The notes under the pieces: model-generated
The model's input: the letters and a program-made list of their open reading frames with translations, nothing else
The model's database searches: none
Told to the model about the DNA's origin: nothing
Shown: positions 27,096-35,702 of the stretch, in pieces
Position numbering within the stretch: the stretch's first letter is position 1
Layout of the letters: each line of letters opens with the position of its first letter
NCBI GenBank assembly: GCA_965243415.1
Contig: OZ251549.1
Location: 744,001 to 808,000, forward strand
Length of the DNA: 64,000 bases
Reading direction: 5' to 3'
Origin: G965204755 sp965243415
GTDB lineage: Bacteria; Acidobacteriota; Vicinamibacteria; Marinacidobacterales; Marinacidobacteraceae
Made by a program: the position numbers and the translations under genes

Positions 27096-27698
27096 GTGCG
27101 GCCGCCGCTGACCGAACTGCGAGCGCCGGCACCGGCGCCGCGAGCGCGAGGTCGGCGGGCGTGGGCGCGGGCTGCGTACGCCGTGTTTCTCGTCATGGGC
27201 ATCGGAAGCGGGATCGCGGAGTTCGCGGCCGACTTCCTCGGGAGGGCCAGCAGCCTGCGAGACGGCATCGCTGTCGGCTGCATGGTGATCGTGGCTTGCT
27301 GTCTCCTGATCGACTTCTTCGTCGAGTCCGGCGACCGGAAGGAGAGGGGCGCGGATCCCGGAGAGAGCGACTTGGGGATGGAGGATGGCAACGGCGATCC
27401 GGCGCCATACGAGGAACTTCAGAAACTCACCCCAGTGAAACTCGTCGTTCTCGAACGAGATTTCCTGGTCCCGAAGGCCTGCCTCAGGAGATGGAGACGG
27501 ATCCGCGCCGCCCTCGTCGGGGCAGTCGTGTGCATTTCACTCCTGGCGGTGGTGTATGTCGCCTCCTGGTGGTGGGTGGCGGCCGCGTCGGCGCTCTACC
27601 TGGTCGTAGCGGTCGGAACGGTGTGGTCGCCGAGACCCCACCGGGGGAAGGCGGACGACAGATGTCGCGCCCCGTGGAAATCCTTGGGCGAGGGGTGA
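27096..27698 (+). CDS. Putative membrane protein, diverged WSWWWV relative
   Basis: The frame encodes hydrophobic segments at AYAVFLVMGIGSGIAEFAAD, MVIVACCLLIDFFV and AVVCISLLAVVYVASWWWVA. The last of these ends in SWWWVAAASALYLVV, much like the third repeat of the protein at 26040, so this is probably a diverged relative. The start is uncertain: a GTG at 27096 or an ATG near 27195 are options and neither has a good ribosome-binding site. It does not carry the accessory-region motif upstream and may be decaying. Confidence 0.5.
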   Translation: MRPPLTELRAPAPAPRARGRRAWARAAYAVFLVMGIGSGIAEFAADFLGRASSLRDGIAVGCMVIVACCLLIDFFVESGDRKERGADPGESDLGMEDGNGDPAPYEELQKLTPVKLVVLERDFLVPKACLRRWRRIRAALVGAVVCISLLAVVYVASWWWVAAASALYLVVAVGTVWSPRPHRGKADDRCRAPWKSLGEG

Positions 27699-27830
27699 GG
27701 TCGAGGAAATTCGACGCCTCGACCGGCAAAGGATCGAGTCCGCAGCCGGGACGGCGCGATTTCGGAAGCGGTCGGCGAAGACCGAGGAGCCCGAGGGCCC
27801 GTTGGAGAGAATCGAGAGTGGGACGGGCTG

Positions 27831-27862
27831 CGACCGGATATGGCGGATATTCATCGTAAGGT
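27831..27862 (+). promoter_or_regulatory. Accessory-region motif copy 3
   Basis: CGACCGGATATGGC, 12 bases, TAAGGT (27857-27862). An ATG follows 7 bases later at 27870, where transcription would be expected to begin. Confidence 0.65.
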
Positions 27863-27869
27863 CGCCCCT

Positions 27870-28013
27870 ATGACGGCTGTCGTCCGTTCGAGGATCGAGG
27901 CCCCGGCCCCTTCCGCACCCGGGCAGTCCGGGTGGTCGAGCCCCGAGCCGCTCCGCGGGAGCCGCGAGTGCCGGCCGGGTGGCAGCGACGCAGAGGAGTC
28001 GCCTGAGTCGTGA
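27870..28013 (+). CDS. Possible leaderless 47-residue leader peptide
   Basis: The ATG lies 7 bases behind the -10-like element of motif copy 3, so the message may start at the ATG itself. The frame ends in a TGA that overlaps the GTG start of the next gene (GTGA), which would couple the two. The peptide is Ser/Pro/Arg-rich without a known motif. It may be a chance frame. Confidence 0.35.
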   Translation: MTAVVRSRIEAPAPSAPGQSGWSSPEPLRGSRECRPGGSDAEESPES

Positions 28014-28850
28014 CCATCTTCGTCGTCGCCGGGGTGGTGATCGGGCTCTATCTGCTGAACTATTTCTTCGGCGACGCCCTCGGTGCTGGGGACGACGAAG
28101 GCAAGTCCGACGAGGCGGCCGGTCTGGGCCTCGCCGGGCACCGGCGACGACGACCGGCGAGTCCGCCGCCCGAGGGCCGGTCCGAGGATCCGGACCCGGT
28201 GGCGATGGCGACGACCACGACCACGGAGAACGAAGGCCGGGAGGGCGCCGGCGTTCCGAGTCGTCGGCCGGTGGACACCGGTGAGAACGAAGAACGGCCC
28301 GAGGACTCGACCTCGGAGTCGTGGATCACCGGCGTCGGGGCGGTCGTCGTCCTTCTCGTCCTCCTCTTCGTCGGGACGTGCGCGTGGGACTTCTACCGGG
28401 ACCAGCGCGACCAGCAGCGCGCCGCGGCGCGGCAGCGACAGTTGGCGGGCACTCGCTGGTCGGAGGTGCGACGCGTCGAGGACCCGCTGAAGGGGCCGCT
28501 GTGCCTGTCGAGCGTCGGACCGGTGCGTGCCGTGCAAAAGGCGACGGCGCCCCCGGCGCAACTCTTCTACTTCGTCCCGGGCGGGGAGGAGAGTCTGCGG
28601 ATCGTCCTCGATGTGAACCCGGTCGCGAGCATCGGCCTCGTGGACGGGGGCGGCTTCGTGGAGTTGCTGTTCGGCAAGGGAGTCTTCGCCTTCTCGTATC
28701 GAATCGACGGCAGTGACCTCGAGAGCGGCGTGGGCTTCGTCGCCGACGAGACCGAGGCCGTATTCCCGGCTCCCGTCCTGCGGGCGGTGAAGAACGGCAA
28801 CGACACCTTCGTCGTGGGCGTCACCGCCGAGGACGGCGAGTATGTCTATC
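28010..28850 (+). pseudogene. 5' part of a two-helix membrane/periplasmic protein gene split by an IS element
   Basis: This is the first 280 codons of a gene broken by the IS at 28851. It starts with GTG, with GAGGA upstream. The product has a helix at VVAGVVIGLYLLNYFF, a polar linker, a second helix at GAVVVLLVLLFVGTCAW and then an extracytoplasmic domain with strand-rich sequence. Joining it with 30832-30887 after removing one target repeat restores one frame of 298 residues. That frame ends in IAGSRFEEVRSCAGG, a C-terminus like periplasmic IalB/TagO-type domains. The intact role is unknown. Confidence 0.75.
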
Positions 28851-30825
28851 CGGAAGTTCCAGAACGGGGAAGGCAGAGAACCCTTGGCGTTCTTGGGCCG
28901 GAGCGGGATAGCGGGGGTGCGGCGCCTGGCTACACCTGGCTACAACGAGGGGGAGAGGTTGAGGAGTTCGAAGGCTTTGCGCTGCAGGGGAGTGGGCTTG
29001 GCGCGGAGGGTGAAGGTGGCATCGTTCGCCGGGGTGCGCACCGTGTTGAGGGTGAGGGTGCCCAGGTTCTGGAGCAGGGTCCCGAAGTCGTGGAGCGGGA
29101 ACCCTTCGGGGGTCTGGCGGGCGGCGACCTTCCGCCGCGCCTCGGGGGAGCGCCGGGCCGGCTTCACCGGGGAGGAGCGTTCCCGGTCCCCGGCTTCGGG
29201 ATCCTCGTCCTGGAAGAGGAGGGGGGCCAGCGCCTTTCGCAGGTGCCACTCGCCGTAGTAGGCCAGCAGGCACAGGAAGATGTGGGCCCGGACCCGTTCC
29301 GGTTTCCGGTGGAAGATGGGGCGGACGCGGAGATCCACCGCCTTCATGCTGCGGAAGGCCCGCTCCACGGTGGAGAGGGACTTGTAGGCCCGGACCGTCT
29401 GCTCGGTGGAGAGCAGGGCCGGTTCGGCGTTGGTGCGGACGATGTAGAGGCCGTCGAGGGCCTGTTCGGCGGAGATGGATTCCTCGTTGCGGCGGTAGGT
29501 GAAGGAGGTGTCGGTGGTCTCGGTGAGGAAGTGCTTTTCCATCTTGAACTTGCCGATGACCTTTCCGACCCGGCGTTCGATGCGGTCGGCGCCGCGCAGG
29601 GGCCGGCCCTCGCGGCGGGTGGCCCGGACGACCGCTTCCAGTTTCTTCTCGGTGCTGCGGAGCAGGTCTTCCCGTTTCCTCCGGCGTTCCGCTTCCAGGC
29701 GGGGGTTGAAGCAGACCACCAGGCGCTCGCCGGGGAACAGGTCGGAGGAGATCTCGGCGAGGTCGCGCCGGTCGAAGAGGGTGGGGTTCACCGATCCGTT
29801 CGCCACCAGGGCGCGGATGGCGGAGGAACGCAGGGCGGTGACCCAGCGGAAGCCGTCCTCGGGGCGCAGGTCTTCGCGGAGGCGCTCGGAGGTGAGCATT
29901 CCCCGGTCCCCGACCAGGACCACCTGGCGGAGACCGAAGCGGTGGCGCAGTTTCTCGACCTGGGCGGCGACCGTCTTGGGGTCGGCGGTGTTCCCGGGGA
30001 AGACCTCGACGGCGACCGGGCAGCCGTCGCGGGAGCAGAGCAGGCCGAAGACGATCTGGAGGGAGCCGCGTTTGCCGTCGCGGCTGTATCCGCGCCGGGC
30101 CAGGGGGCAGCGGCGGCCCTCGAAGTAGGTGGAGGTGAGGTCGTAGAGGACCAGGGTGTTGTCGCGCAGGTGTTTGGCGGCCAGGCGGTTCTCGATGGCT
30201 TCCTGCCGGGATCCGAGCCAGTCGAGGGCGTCGTAGAGTTCGTTCTCTTCGACTTCCCCGAGATCGAGGAGGGTTCCCAGGGAGGAGGCGGCGGTCTGGG
30301 GGGCGAGGGTGCGGGAGGTGGCGAGTTTGGAGCGGGGGTCGAGGATGCGGGAGACGATGAGGGCGAAGGCCAGATCGCGGAGGCGGGAGGGGGCGCGGTG
30401 GAGCAGGGCCGGGAAGCCGAGGCGGCGGAGGGTCCCGAGGACGGCGGCGGCGTGGCCGTGGGGGAGGGAGCGGAGGATCTCGAAGGCTTCTTCGGGGGAG
30501 ACCAGGGTCCGGCCTTTGAGGAACTGGTCGAGGGCATCGACGGCGGCAGGGTTTCGGCGGTAGAGCTTGGTGAGGTTGGCGAGGGTGCGTTTTTTGGGTT
30601 TTCCGTTTTCGCGGTAGGCCTCGCGGAGGAGGACGGTGGGCGGGGAGTCGCGGTTGGGGATGTGGTCGACGAACATGGATACGAGTATAAGTCATGGAAA
30701 TAGCCTATGTCAACAGATCAACCGCACGACTAGCCGGTCAATACATGGACACATTTTTACACCCAAAAAGGGCCTTATGCGCCCACAGGTCAACGACTTA
30801 TCTCGAAAACGCTCTGGAACTTCCG
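28851..30825. mobile_element. IS1634-type insertion sequence, 1975 bp
   Basis: The ends are 15-bp inverted repeats, CGGAAGTTCCAGAAC at 28851 and the reverse of CGGAAGTTCCAGAGC ending at 30825 (one mismatch). TCTATC flanks both sides (28845-28850 and 30826-30831), a 6-bp target duplication. The single gene inside is a full-length transposase on the minus strand. Intact ends and duplication suggest a recent insertion. Confidence 0.9.
28940..30676 (-). CDS. IS1634 family transposase
   Basis: This DDE transposase has 578 residues, the usual length for the family. It shows LYDLTSTYFEG with the first catalytic Asp near 200, VLVGDRGMLTSERL with the second Asp, and GLYIVRTNAEPA followed by VERAFRSMKAVDLRVRPIFH, which carries the family Glu region. 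The N-terminus (TVLLREAYRENGKPKKRT) matches the family start. It fills nearly the whole element and appears intact. Confidence 0.92.
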   Translation of the reverse strand: MFVDHIPNRDSPPTVLLREAYRENGKPKKRTLANLTKLYRRNPAAVDALDQFLKGRTLVSPEEAFEILRSLPHGHAAAVLGTLRRLGFPALLHRAPSRLRDLAFALIVSRILDPRSKLATSRTLAPQTAASSLGTLLDLGEVEENELYDALDWLGSRQEAIENRLAAKHLRDNTLVLYDLTSTYFEGRRCPLARRGYSRDGKRGSLQIVFGLLCSRDGCPVAVEVFPGNTADPKTVAAQVEKLRHRFGLRQVVLVGDRGMLTSERLREDLRPEDGFRWVTALRSSAIRALVANGSVNPTLFDRRDLAEISSDLFPGERLVVCFNPRLEAERRRKREDLLRSTEKKLEAVVRATRREGRPLRGADRIERRVGKVIGKFKMEKHFLTETTDTSFTYRRNEESISAEQALDGLYIVRTNAEPALLSTEQTVRAYKSLSTVERAFRSMKAVDLRVRPIFHRKPERVRAHIFLCLLAYYGEWHLRKALAPLLFQDEDPEAGDRERSSPVKPARRSPEARRKVAARQTPEGFPLHDFGTLLQNLGTLTLNTVRTPANDATFTLRAKPTPLQRKAFELLNLSPSL

Positions 30826-30831
30826 TCTATC

Positions 30832-30887
30832 GGTTCGGAATCGCCGGGAGCCGGTTCGAGGAGGTCCGTTCGTGCGCCGGGGGGTGA
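30832..30887 (+). pseudogene. 3' part of the IS-split gene
   Basis: These 56 bp complete the reading frame interrupted at 28850 and end in TGA. The encoded tail RFGIAGSRFEEVRSCAGG fits the extracytoplasmic domain of the 5' part. The joined length (841 + 56 = 897 bp) is a whole number of codons. Confidence 0.75.
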
Positions 30888-30962
30888 TCGCGATGGCCGG
30901 AACCTGGATCCCCTCCCGTCCGCCGAGCCGCCTTCAGGGGAAACGGAGACGGCCTCGGCGTT

Positions 30963-30995
30963 CCGACCGGATCTGACGCGCCCGGCGCATACGGT
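30963..30995 (+). promoter_or_regulatory. Accessory-region motif copy 4
   Basis: CCGACCGGATCTGAC, 12 bases, TACGGT (30990-30995), 49 bp before the lipoprotein gene at 31044. Confidence 0.65.
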
Positions 30996-31043
30996 GCGCC
31001 TCGCCGGCCGCCGGCGCGCGGCCGCTCTCCCGAAAGGAACCTC

Positions 31044-31349
31044 ATGACGACCCCGGCAACTCGAACCACCCACCACCGGTCGCGAGCGGCGTTCGCGCTG
31101 CTCACGGCCGCGTCGCTCCTCGCTTCCGGCTGCGCGGGAGACGATGGCGGCTTCGTCCTGATCTCGTGGCTGTTCGGCATCGCCGCCATCGTCGCCACCG
31201 TGCGTCTGGGATCGAATCTCGGCCTGAAGACCGGCGGCTTCATCGTGCTCAGCATCCTGCTGCTCCCCGCCGCGCTGTGGTACCTGGTCGTGAAGACCTC
31301 CAAGAAGGGAACCGACGAGGAGCCGGAGGACCGGATCGGCGGGATCTGA
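31044..31349 (+). CDS. Small membrane lipoprotein, paralogue of 31515
   Basis: The 101-residue product has a signal peptide with lipobox LLASGC (Cys30), then two hydrophobic segments (LISWLFGIAAIVATV and GGFIVLSILLLPAALWYLVV) and a charged tail. An AAAGGAA ribosome-binding site precedes the ATG. The segment ASGCAGDD through RLGSNLGLKTGGF is repeated with changes in the next gene, so the two are tandem paralogues. Function is unknown. Confidence 0.75.
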   Translation: MTTPATRTTHHRSRAAFALLTAASLLASGCAGDDGGFVLISWLFGIAAIVATVRLGSNLGLKTGGFIVLSILLLPAALWYLVVKTSKKGTDEEPEDRIGGI

Positions 31350-31514
31350 CCGGCCACCCCTTCGAGCCGGGGCCGCTCGCTCCGGGCCGTTCCGGCGACG
31401 CATCGCCGCCGCCGGGCCGCTCGCCGCCGGGCGGGCCGGCCAGCCAGCGCCATCAGGCGTTCGGACGGAAATTCGAGACCGCGCCGCGTGCCTTCCGAAC
31501 CGAGCGACCTGGCG

Positions 31515-32024
31515 ATGCCCGCCTCTCGAGCGACGCGGCGCCGGCTCTCAACGGCGTTCACGCCGGTCGTGGCCCTGTCCCTCTTCGCTTCCGGCTGCGC
31601 GGGAGAGGACCCCTCCGGCCTCCTCGCCCTGTTGCGTTGGGCGCCCGGCATCGTCGTGATCGTGCGCCTGGGATCGAAACTCGGCCTGATGGGCGGCGGA
31701 TTCGAGATCGTCTGCAAGATGTTCTTCTGCACCGTGGTCAGCCTCGTGGCGTGGATGGTGGCTCACGGTGAATCGCCGGGCCTCTCCGTGTGGCCGTTCG
31801 TCCTGACCGGCGTCCTCGTGATTCCCGGGCTCCTGTCGTTCCTCGTGCTGCATGTCGTCCTCCGCAGGTGGTGGTATCTGATCGCGATCGCGACGACTGT
31901 TCGGGGCACGAACCGACGAGAAGCCGGAGGAGCGGATCGGCGGGAGGTGACCGGTCCCGCCCTCGATCCGGAGCCGCCGGCTTCGGGTCGTCGGTTCCGG
32001 CGCTCCTCTCCACCACCCGGTTGA
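31515..32024 (+). CDS. Small membrane lipoprotein with WPF motif
   Basis: The product resembles the preceding lipoprotein (FASGCAGED, then IVRLGSKLGLMGGGF). It adds a segment GLSVWPFVLTGVLVIPGLL, a motif shared with the proteins at 35340, 37711 and 38020. The lipobox is LFASGC. I prefer the ATG at 31515, which gives a compact basic n-region. A GTG at 31488 is possible. Neither has a clear ribosome-binding site, and no copy of the accessory motif is found upstream, so it may be transcribed from the gene before. Confidence 0.65.
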   Translation: MPASRATRRRLSTAFTPVVALSLFASGCAGEDPSGLLALLRWAPGIVVIVRLGSKLGLMGGGFEIVCKMFFCTVVSLVAWMVAHGESPGLSVWPFVLTGVLVIPGLLSFLVLHVVLRRWWYLIAIATTVRGTNRREAGGADRREVTGPALDPEPPASGRRFRRSSPPPG

Positions 32025-32162
32025 TCGCTCCGTTACCGGCTCGGGGCCGTGAGAGGCACCGTCGGAGTCTTCGAGACCGCGCCGCGGCGATTCACCCGGA
32101 ACGGGCCTCGCGCGGAATGCAGGTCCTCGTGCGGGACGAACCGGCGAGGGCGTCGTTCGCGT

Positions 32163-32195
32163 GCGACCGTCCCTGACGCACGGCCTCCGTAGTGT
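32163..32195 (+). promoter_or_regulatory. Accessory-region motif copy 5
   Basis: GCGACCGTCCCTGAC, 12 bases, TAGTGT (32190-32195), upstream of the small lipoprotein gene at 32252. Confidence 0.65.
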
Positions 32196-32251
32196 GCCTT
32201 TCAACCGGGGCGCCGACCGAATGGCGTCCCCGAAGAAAGGAAAACACACAC

Positions 32252-32590
32252 ATGAAGAATCACGGCACTCGCCCGAGTTCATTGCTCCGTTTCGGACTTG
32301 CCCTGTCGGCGCTCCTCGGGGCCGCCGGCGCTTCCGCCTGTTCGGCGAACCAGATCGAGACGATCCTGCCGATCGTGTCGGTGGTCACGATGACCGTCGC
32401 CGGTGTCGTCGCGTCCCTGATGATCGGCAACCGTCGCGGCGTCGCCGGTCCGTTGCTGCCGCTCGCCATCCTCGTCTGGCCGGTGGGTCTCCTCTATGCC
32501 TGCCTGGCGCGGCCGAACCGCGACAGTGACGACCTGCTGGGCGGCGTCCGCTCCGGGCGCAGGGGCGGCGGCGGAGCGAGCCGGTGCTGA
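32252..32590 (+). CDS. Small membrane lipoprotein
   Basis: The 112-residue product has a signal peptide with lipobox AGASAC and two hydrophobic segments (ILPIVSVVTMTVAGVVASLM and LLPLAILVWPVGLLYACLA), followed by a Gly/Arg tail. An AAAGGA ribosome-binding site lies before the ATG. The layout is like the lipoproteins at 31044 and 31515, but sequence similarity is weak. Function is unknown. Confidence 0.72.
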   Translation: MKNHGTRPSSLLRFGLALSALLGAAGASACSANQIETILPIVSVVTMTVAGVVASLMIGNRRGVAGPLLPLAILVWPVGLLYACLARPNRDSDDLLGGVRSGRRGGGGASRC

Positions 32591-32814
32591 GTCCGCTCGA
32601 CGGTGGTCGGGGCGAATCGTGCCGGGTGTCGTCCGGCGTGGCTCCGACTCGTCGGCCCGACGGCCGGCCACAGAGCCTGGCCGCGGTAGGCGGAACAGGA
32701 GCCGATCCTCGGCGACGCGCATCCATCGCGTCCTTTCCGGCCCGGCGTTCTCCGGTTCCTGACCGGCCGGGCGGCGGGCACGCCCGGTTCGACGGTCGGC
32801 GCCCTCCCGCCGGT

Positions 32815-32848
32815 TGCGCCCGGTTGTGTCGTAGGTATCCAGCAGTCT
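32815..32848 (+). promoter_or_regulatory. Degenerate accessory-region motif before the HTH gene
   Basis: GCGCCCGGTTGTGTC matches the left block, but the element 12 bases later reads CAGTCT instead of TANNNT. It lies about 100 bp before the regulator gene at 32945. Confidence 0.35.
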
Positions 32849-32944
32849 CTACGCCGCTTCCGCCGGCCCGGCAGCGGGGCCGAGGCCCGTGACAGACCTC
32901 CGGTCGGCTCGTCGAGTTCCTCCACCCAGCGGAAAAGCGAATCC

Positions 32945-33409
32945 ATGCGATACGGCCCGATCCGGAACATCGTTCGGCTGGCGATCGAGTTGCAGAGCCG
33001 CCCGTCCGGGCTGACGATCGACGGGATCCAACAGCAGTTCTCCTGCTCCCGCCGCACGGCCGAGCGCATGAAGAGCGCCGTGGAAGAGTGCTTCGGCTGT
33101 CTCCACCAGGTGGAGACCGACGACCGGAAGATCCACTGGCGTCTCGAATCACGCGCCCTCCGCGGCCTCGTTCGGGTCTCGCCCGAGGAAATCCGGGAGG
33201 TGGCGTCGGTCGCGGATGCGCTCGAAGCGGAGGGTCGCACCCACGAGGCTACGGTCGTTCGACACCTGTTGGACAAGGTGGGCGCCCTTTTTCCCTTCGG
33301 CGAGAACGCCCCCGGCCATTCGTTGGCGCTCCGCCGAGGTGTTGGCGCGGTCCCCGGTACCGAAGACCCTCGGTCGGTTGCGTCCGATTCTGACGGAGAT
33401 GGCGCGTAA
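32945..33409 (+). CDS. Helix-turn-helix regulator related to WYL-domain proteins, lacking the WYL domain
   Basis: The 154-residue product starts like YafY/WYL regulators: RYGPIRNIVRLAIELQ, then a winged helix with GLTIDGIQQQFSCSRRTAERM and WRLESRALRGL. In the family a WYL ligand-binding domain of about 150 residues follows, but here the protein stops after a helical segment (VSPEEIREVASVADALEAEG). It is therefore either a natural short form or a truncation. It is the only recognisable DNA-binding regulator in the 25-43 kb accessory region and could control the shared motif; this is inference. Its 3' end overlaps motif copy 6. Confidence 0.75.
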   Translation: MRYGPIRNIVRLAIELQSRPSGLTIDGIQQQFSCSRRTAERMKSAVEECFGCLHQVETDDRKIHWRLESRALRGLVRVSPEEIREVASVADALEAEGRTHEATVVRHLLDKVGALFPFGENAPGHSLALRRGVGAVPGTEDPRSVASDSDGDGA

Positions 33410-33412
33410 TCT
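33380..33412 (+). promoter_or_regulatory. Accessory-region motif copy 6
   Basis: GCGTCCGATTCTGAC, 12 bases, TAATCT (33407-33412). It overlaps the stop of the HTH gene and precedes the gene at 33465, as copy 1 overlaps the amidotransferase stop. Confidence 0.65.
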
Positions 33413-33464
33413 CGGTCTTTCGGCGCCACCTTCCCGATCGGCTGCCGGAGGAGATCAAGACCTC

Positions 33465-34118
33465 ATGATGCGCGAACGACACTCCGTCGCGGGCAGCGGC
33501 GAGAGTCCATCCCCTTCGGTCGTATCCTGCCGCGGGAGTGCGAGCCATCGCTTCGCCCCCACTGTCCGTCGTCGCCTTTCGATCGCCTGGCTTCCGGCGA
33601 TGGCGGTGTCGTTGTTGGTCCCGGGCGCCTCCGCCGAGGGGCAGCCGCAGGACCCTCCCCATGGCGACTGGTGGGTTATGCACCAAGACTCCCCGATGGA
33701 CGATCTCCAGTTCTATCTCGCCATCACCTTCGCGCAGAAATCGCCGAATCCGAAAGCGGTCGAAGCGCTGAAGGTGATCTGCTCCGGGCAAGAGTCCCTC
33801 ATGGAGTTCGTCGAGATCGATCTGGACTTCTTCGATGAAGCCTCCGTGTTCGTCGCCGCCGGCGACAGGCACGACTTCCGCGTTCGGTGGGACGACGAAC
33901 CGCCAACCTCGCTGCCCTTCGTCGTAGGGGACGACGCCGACAACCTGTTCTTTCCTCTCGAACAGATCGATCTCAACGACGCGTTCATCACGAAGTTGCT
34001 GGCCCACGAACGCTTGCTCGTGGAGGTTCGCCTCCTGATGAGCACCGAGATATTCGAGTTCTCGCTGAACGGCGCGGCGGACGCCATCGCCGAAATGCGC
34101 GGACACTGCCTCGGTTGA
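33465..34118 (+). CDS. Exported protein resembling TagO/VasI-type periplasmic proteins
   Basis: The 217-residue product has a signal peptide (RRRLSIAWLPAMAVSLLVPGASA). The domain that follows has the layout of type VI secretion TagO/VasI and related proteins: GDWWVMHQDSPMDDLQFY near the start, VEALKVICSGQESL in the middle, and FSLNGAADAIAEMRGHC at the end. GGAGGAGA is a good ribosome-binding site before the double ATG. No type VI genes lie nearby, so a secretion role is not supported. The family link is from pattern only. Confidence 0.6.
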   Translation: MMRERHSVAGSGESPSPSVVSCRGSASHRFAPTVRRRLSIAWLPAMAVSLLVPGASAEGQPQDPPHGDWWVMHQDSPMDDLQFYLAITFAQKSPNPKAVEALKVICSGQESLMEFVEIDLDFFDEASVFVAAGDRHDFRVRWDDEPPTSLPFVVGDDADNLFFPLEQIDLNDAFITKLLAHERLLVEVRLLMSTEIFEFSLNGAADAIAEMRGHCLG

Positions 34119-34134
34119 CGGGAGCGGCACCTCG

Positions 34135-34734
34135 ATGGACTCGCCGACAGGCCGCACCGTGACACAGCTATCGAATCAGCCCCCGGACGAAGACGCCCGC
34201 CGGCCGGCCGGCCGCGAGGAACGCCCGGCCTCGGAGGATGCCGCCGAGAAGGAGACGCGGCCACCGCAGTCGTCGGCACTCGAAGACTCGGAGGCCCTGG
34301 CCGCGATGAAGGAGGCCTTCCGCGACGGAATGGTCGCCGTCAGCGCGGTCGTCCTCGGGATCGTCGCCATCGGCTACTGGGGCGGTTTCTCCACGGCCCC
34401 GTCCTTCCTGGACGCGCTGTGGCCGGTTCTGCCCCTGGCGTTCGTGGCAATGATCTTGGGCGGCGTCATCCAGTGTCTCCGCTGCTCGCTCCGCCTCGGT
34501 CGCGAGCAGCCGGAAGGGGAGGGTTGGGGGTTCTCCGACGCTCTCGTCGGGGTCGGCGCGGTGATGGCCGTGCTGGCCTGGGGTTTCCTGAAGGAAGCGA
34601 AGGAGGACGGGACCGACTCGCTGAAGTTCGGCGCGGTCGCCATCGTCGTCATCGCCGCGGTCGTCTTCCTGCTCCTGGTCTTCGCGCCCTCCGTGCTGGA
34701 GGACCTCCGGCGTGCGGTGGCGCGGTCCTTCTGA
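34135..34734 (+). CDS. Four-helix membrane protein, unknown function
   Basis: The 199-residue product has a polar, charged N-terminus of about 60 residues and four hydrophobic segments (VAVSAVVLGIVAIGYWGG, ALWPVLPLAFVAMILGGV, VGVGAVMAVLAWGF, GAVAIVVIAAVVFLLLVF). The ATG lies 16 bp after the preceding stop, so the two genes are probably co-transcribed from motif copy 6. I do not recognise the family. Confidence 0.65.
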   Translation: MDSPTGRTVTQLSNQPPDEDARRPAGREERPASEDAAEKETRPPQSSALEDSEALAAMKEAFRDGMVAVSAVVLGIVAIGYWGGFSTAPSFLDALWPVLPLAFVAMILGGVIQCLRCSLRLGREQPEGEGWGFSDALVGVGAVMAVLAWGFLKEAKEDGTDSLKFGAVAIVVIAAVVFLLLVFAPSVLEDLRRAVARSF

Positions 34735-35301
34735 GCCTCCCGCCGGGCGCGGCGCGCACCCGGGAACCGGTTCGACCGGGCCCGCGCCCGCGCCTGCCCC
34801 CGGGCGTTCCCACGCACCGATGGCCTCGGCATGGCCCCGGGAGGGAGCGGTCCGCCGCCGGTCACTCCCCGGGGCCGCGAACTTCGACTCCGGGCGGCCC
34901 GGACGCTGAACCGCCGTCCCGGCGCCACGGCCTGCCGTGAGTACGAGAACGCGTTCACGACATCGACGGAATCTGCGGCGGAGGGCGGGCCCATCCACCT
35001 CCTCCGATGGGGACCGGCGTCGTCGCGGACCCCGAACGGAGCCGGTCGCGGTTCGGCGGCAAGGTCGTGGTGGTCGTCGCCGCGACGGCCGTGTCGCTCG
35101 GGCTCCGACGGTCGCCCAGCGATCTCCGGCGGGGAGCGAGCCGGCGGCTGACTCGTCCGTCCCGGAACCGCGGCCGCCGCCGCCCGCGCCGGCCTTCGGC
35201 GCGGCGCCCGGCGTCTCCCACGGAGGGAGCGTGTCCCTGCCCGCAGGTCACGCCGACACGGCCCGGCCCGGACTCCCGCCTCCCCGGGCCCCGGGAACGC
35301 C
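34735..35301. other. Gene-free stretch
   Basis: About 570 bp without a credible gene. The open frames on both strands are Arg/Pro-rich artefacts. It may be the remains of a decayed cassette. Confidence 0.4.
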
Positions 35302-35333
35302 CGACCGAATTCGACGGACTCCCGCCGTAGCGT
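35302..35333 (+). promoter_or_regulatory. Accessory-region motif copy 7
   Basis: CGACCGAATTCGAC, 12 bases, TAGCGT (35328-35333). The GTG start at 35340 follows 6 bases later, suggesting a leaderless message. Confidence 0.65.
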
Positions 35334-35339
35334 CCCTCC

Positions 35340-35702
35340 GTGATCGTCCCCCGCCGCTGTTCCCGCTCCCTTCTGCCGCATCCTCGATCGCCCGTCTGTC
35401 TCTCCACGGCCTGCCACCGCCTTCGCAGCCCCGGTGTCTGCCGTCTCCCGGCGTCCGCCGGCAACCCGTCCTCCCGGGTCGTGAACGGCAACCCGATCTT
35501 CCGGCTCGGTTGCGGCGCGCCTTCCACGCTGATCGTCGGTGTGGGGTTCGGGGCGATGCTCCACGGCCTGTGGTCGCAGATCCCCATCTGGCCGTTCGCT
35601 CTCGCCGGCCTGCTCCTCCCTCTGGCCCTGGCGATCCTCTACGGCGTGGCAGTGCTCGTCGAGAGGTGGTTCCCGGAGCATATGGAGGATATAGATCCGT
35701 AA
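35340..35702 (+). CDS. Small membrane protein with WPF motif, paralogue of 38020
   Basis: The 120-residue product begins MIVPRRCSRSLLPH and continues with LRSPGVCRLPAS, nearly the same as the protein at 38020. A hydrophobic part with PIWPFALAGLLLPLALAILY follows. The conserved GTG position directly behind a motif copy in both genes supports this start, although no ribosome-binding site is present. It may be a leaderless transcript. Function is unknown. Confidence 0.6.
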   Translation: MIVPRRCSRSLLPHPRSPVCLSTACHRLRSPGVCRLPASAGNPSSRVVNGNPIFRLGCGAPSTLIVGVGFGAMLHGLWSQIPIWPFALAGLLLPLALAILYGVAVLVERWFPEHMEDIDP

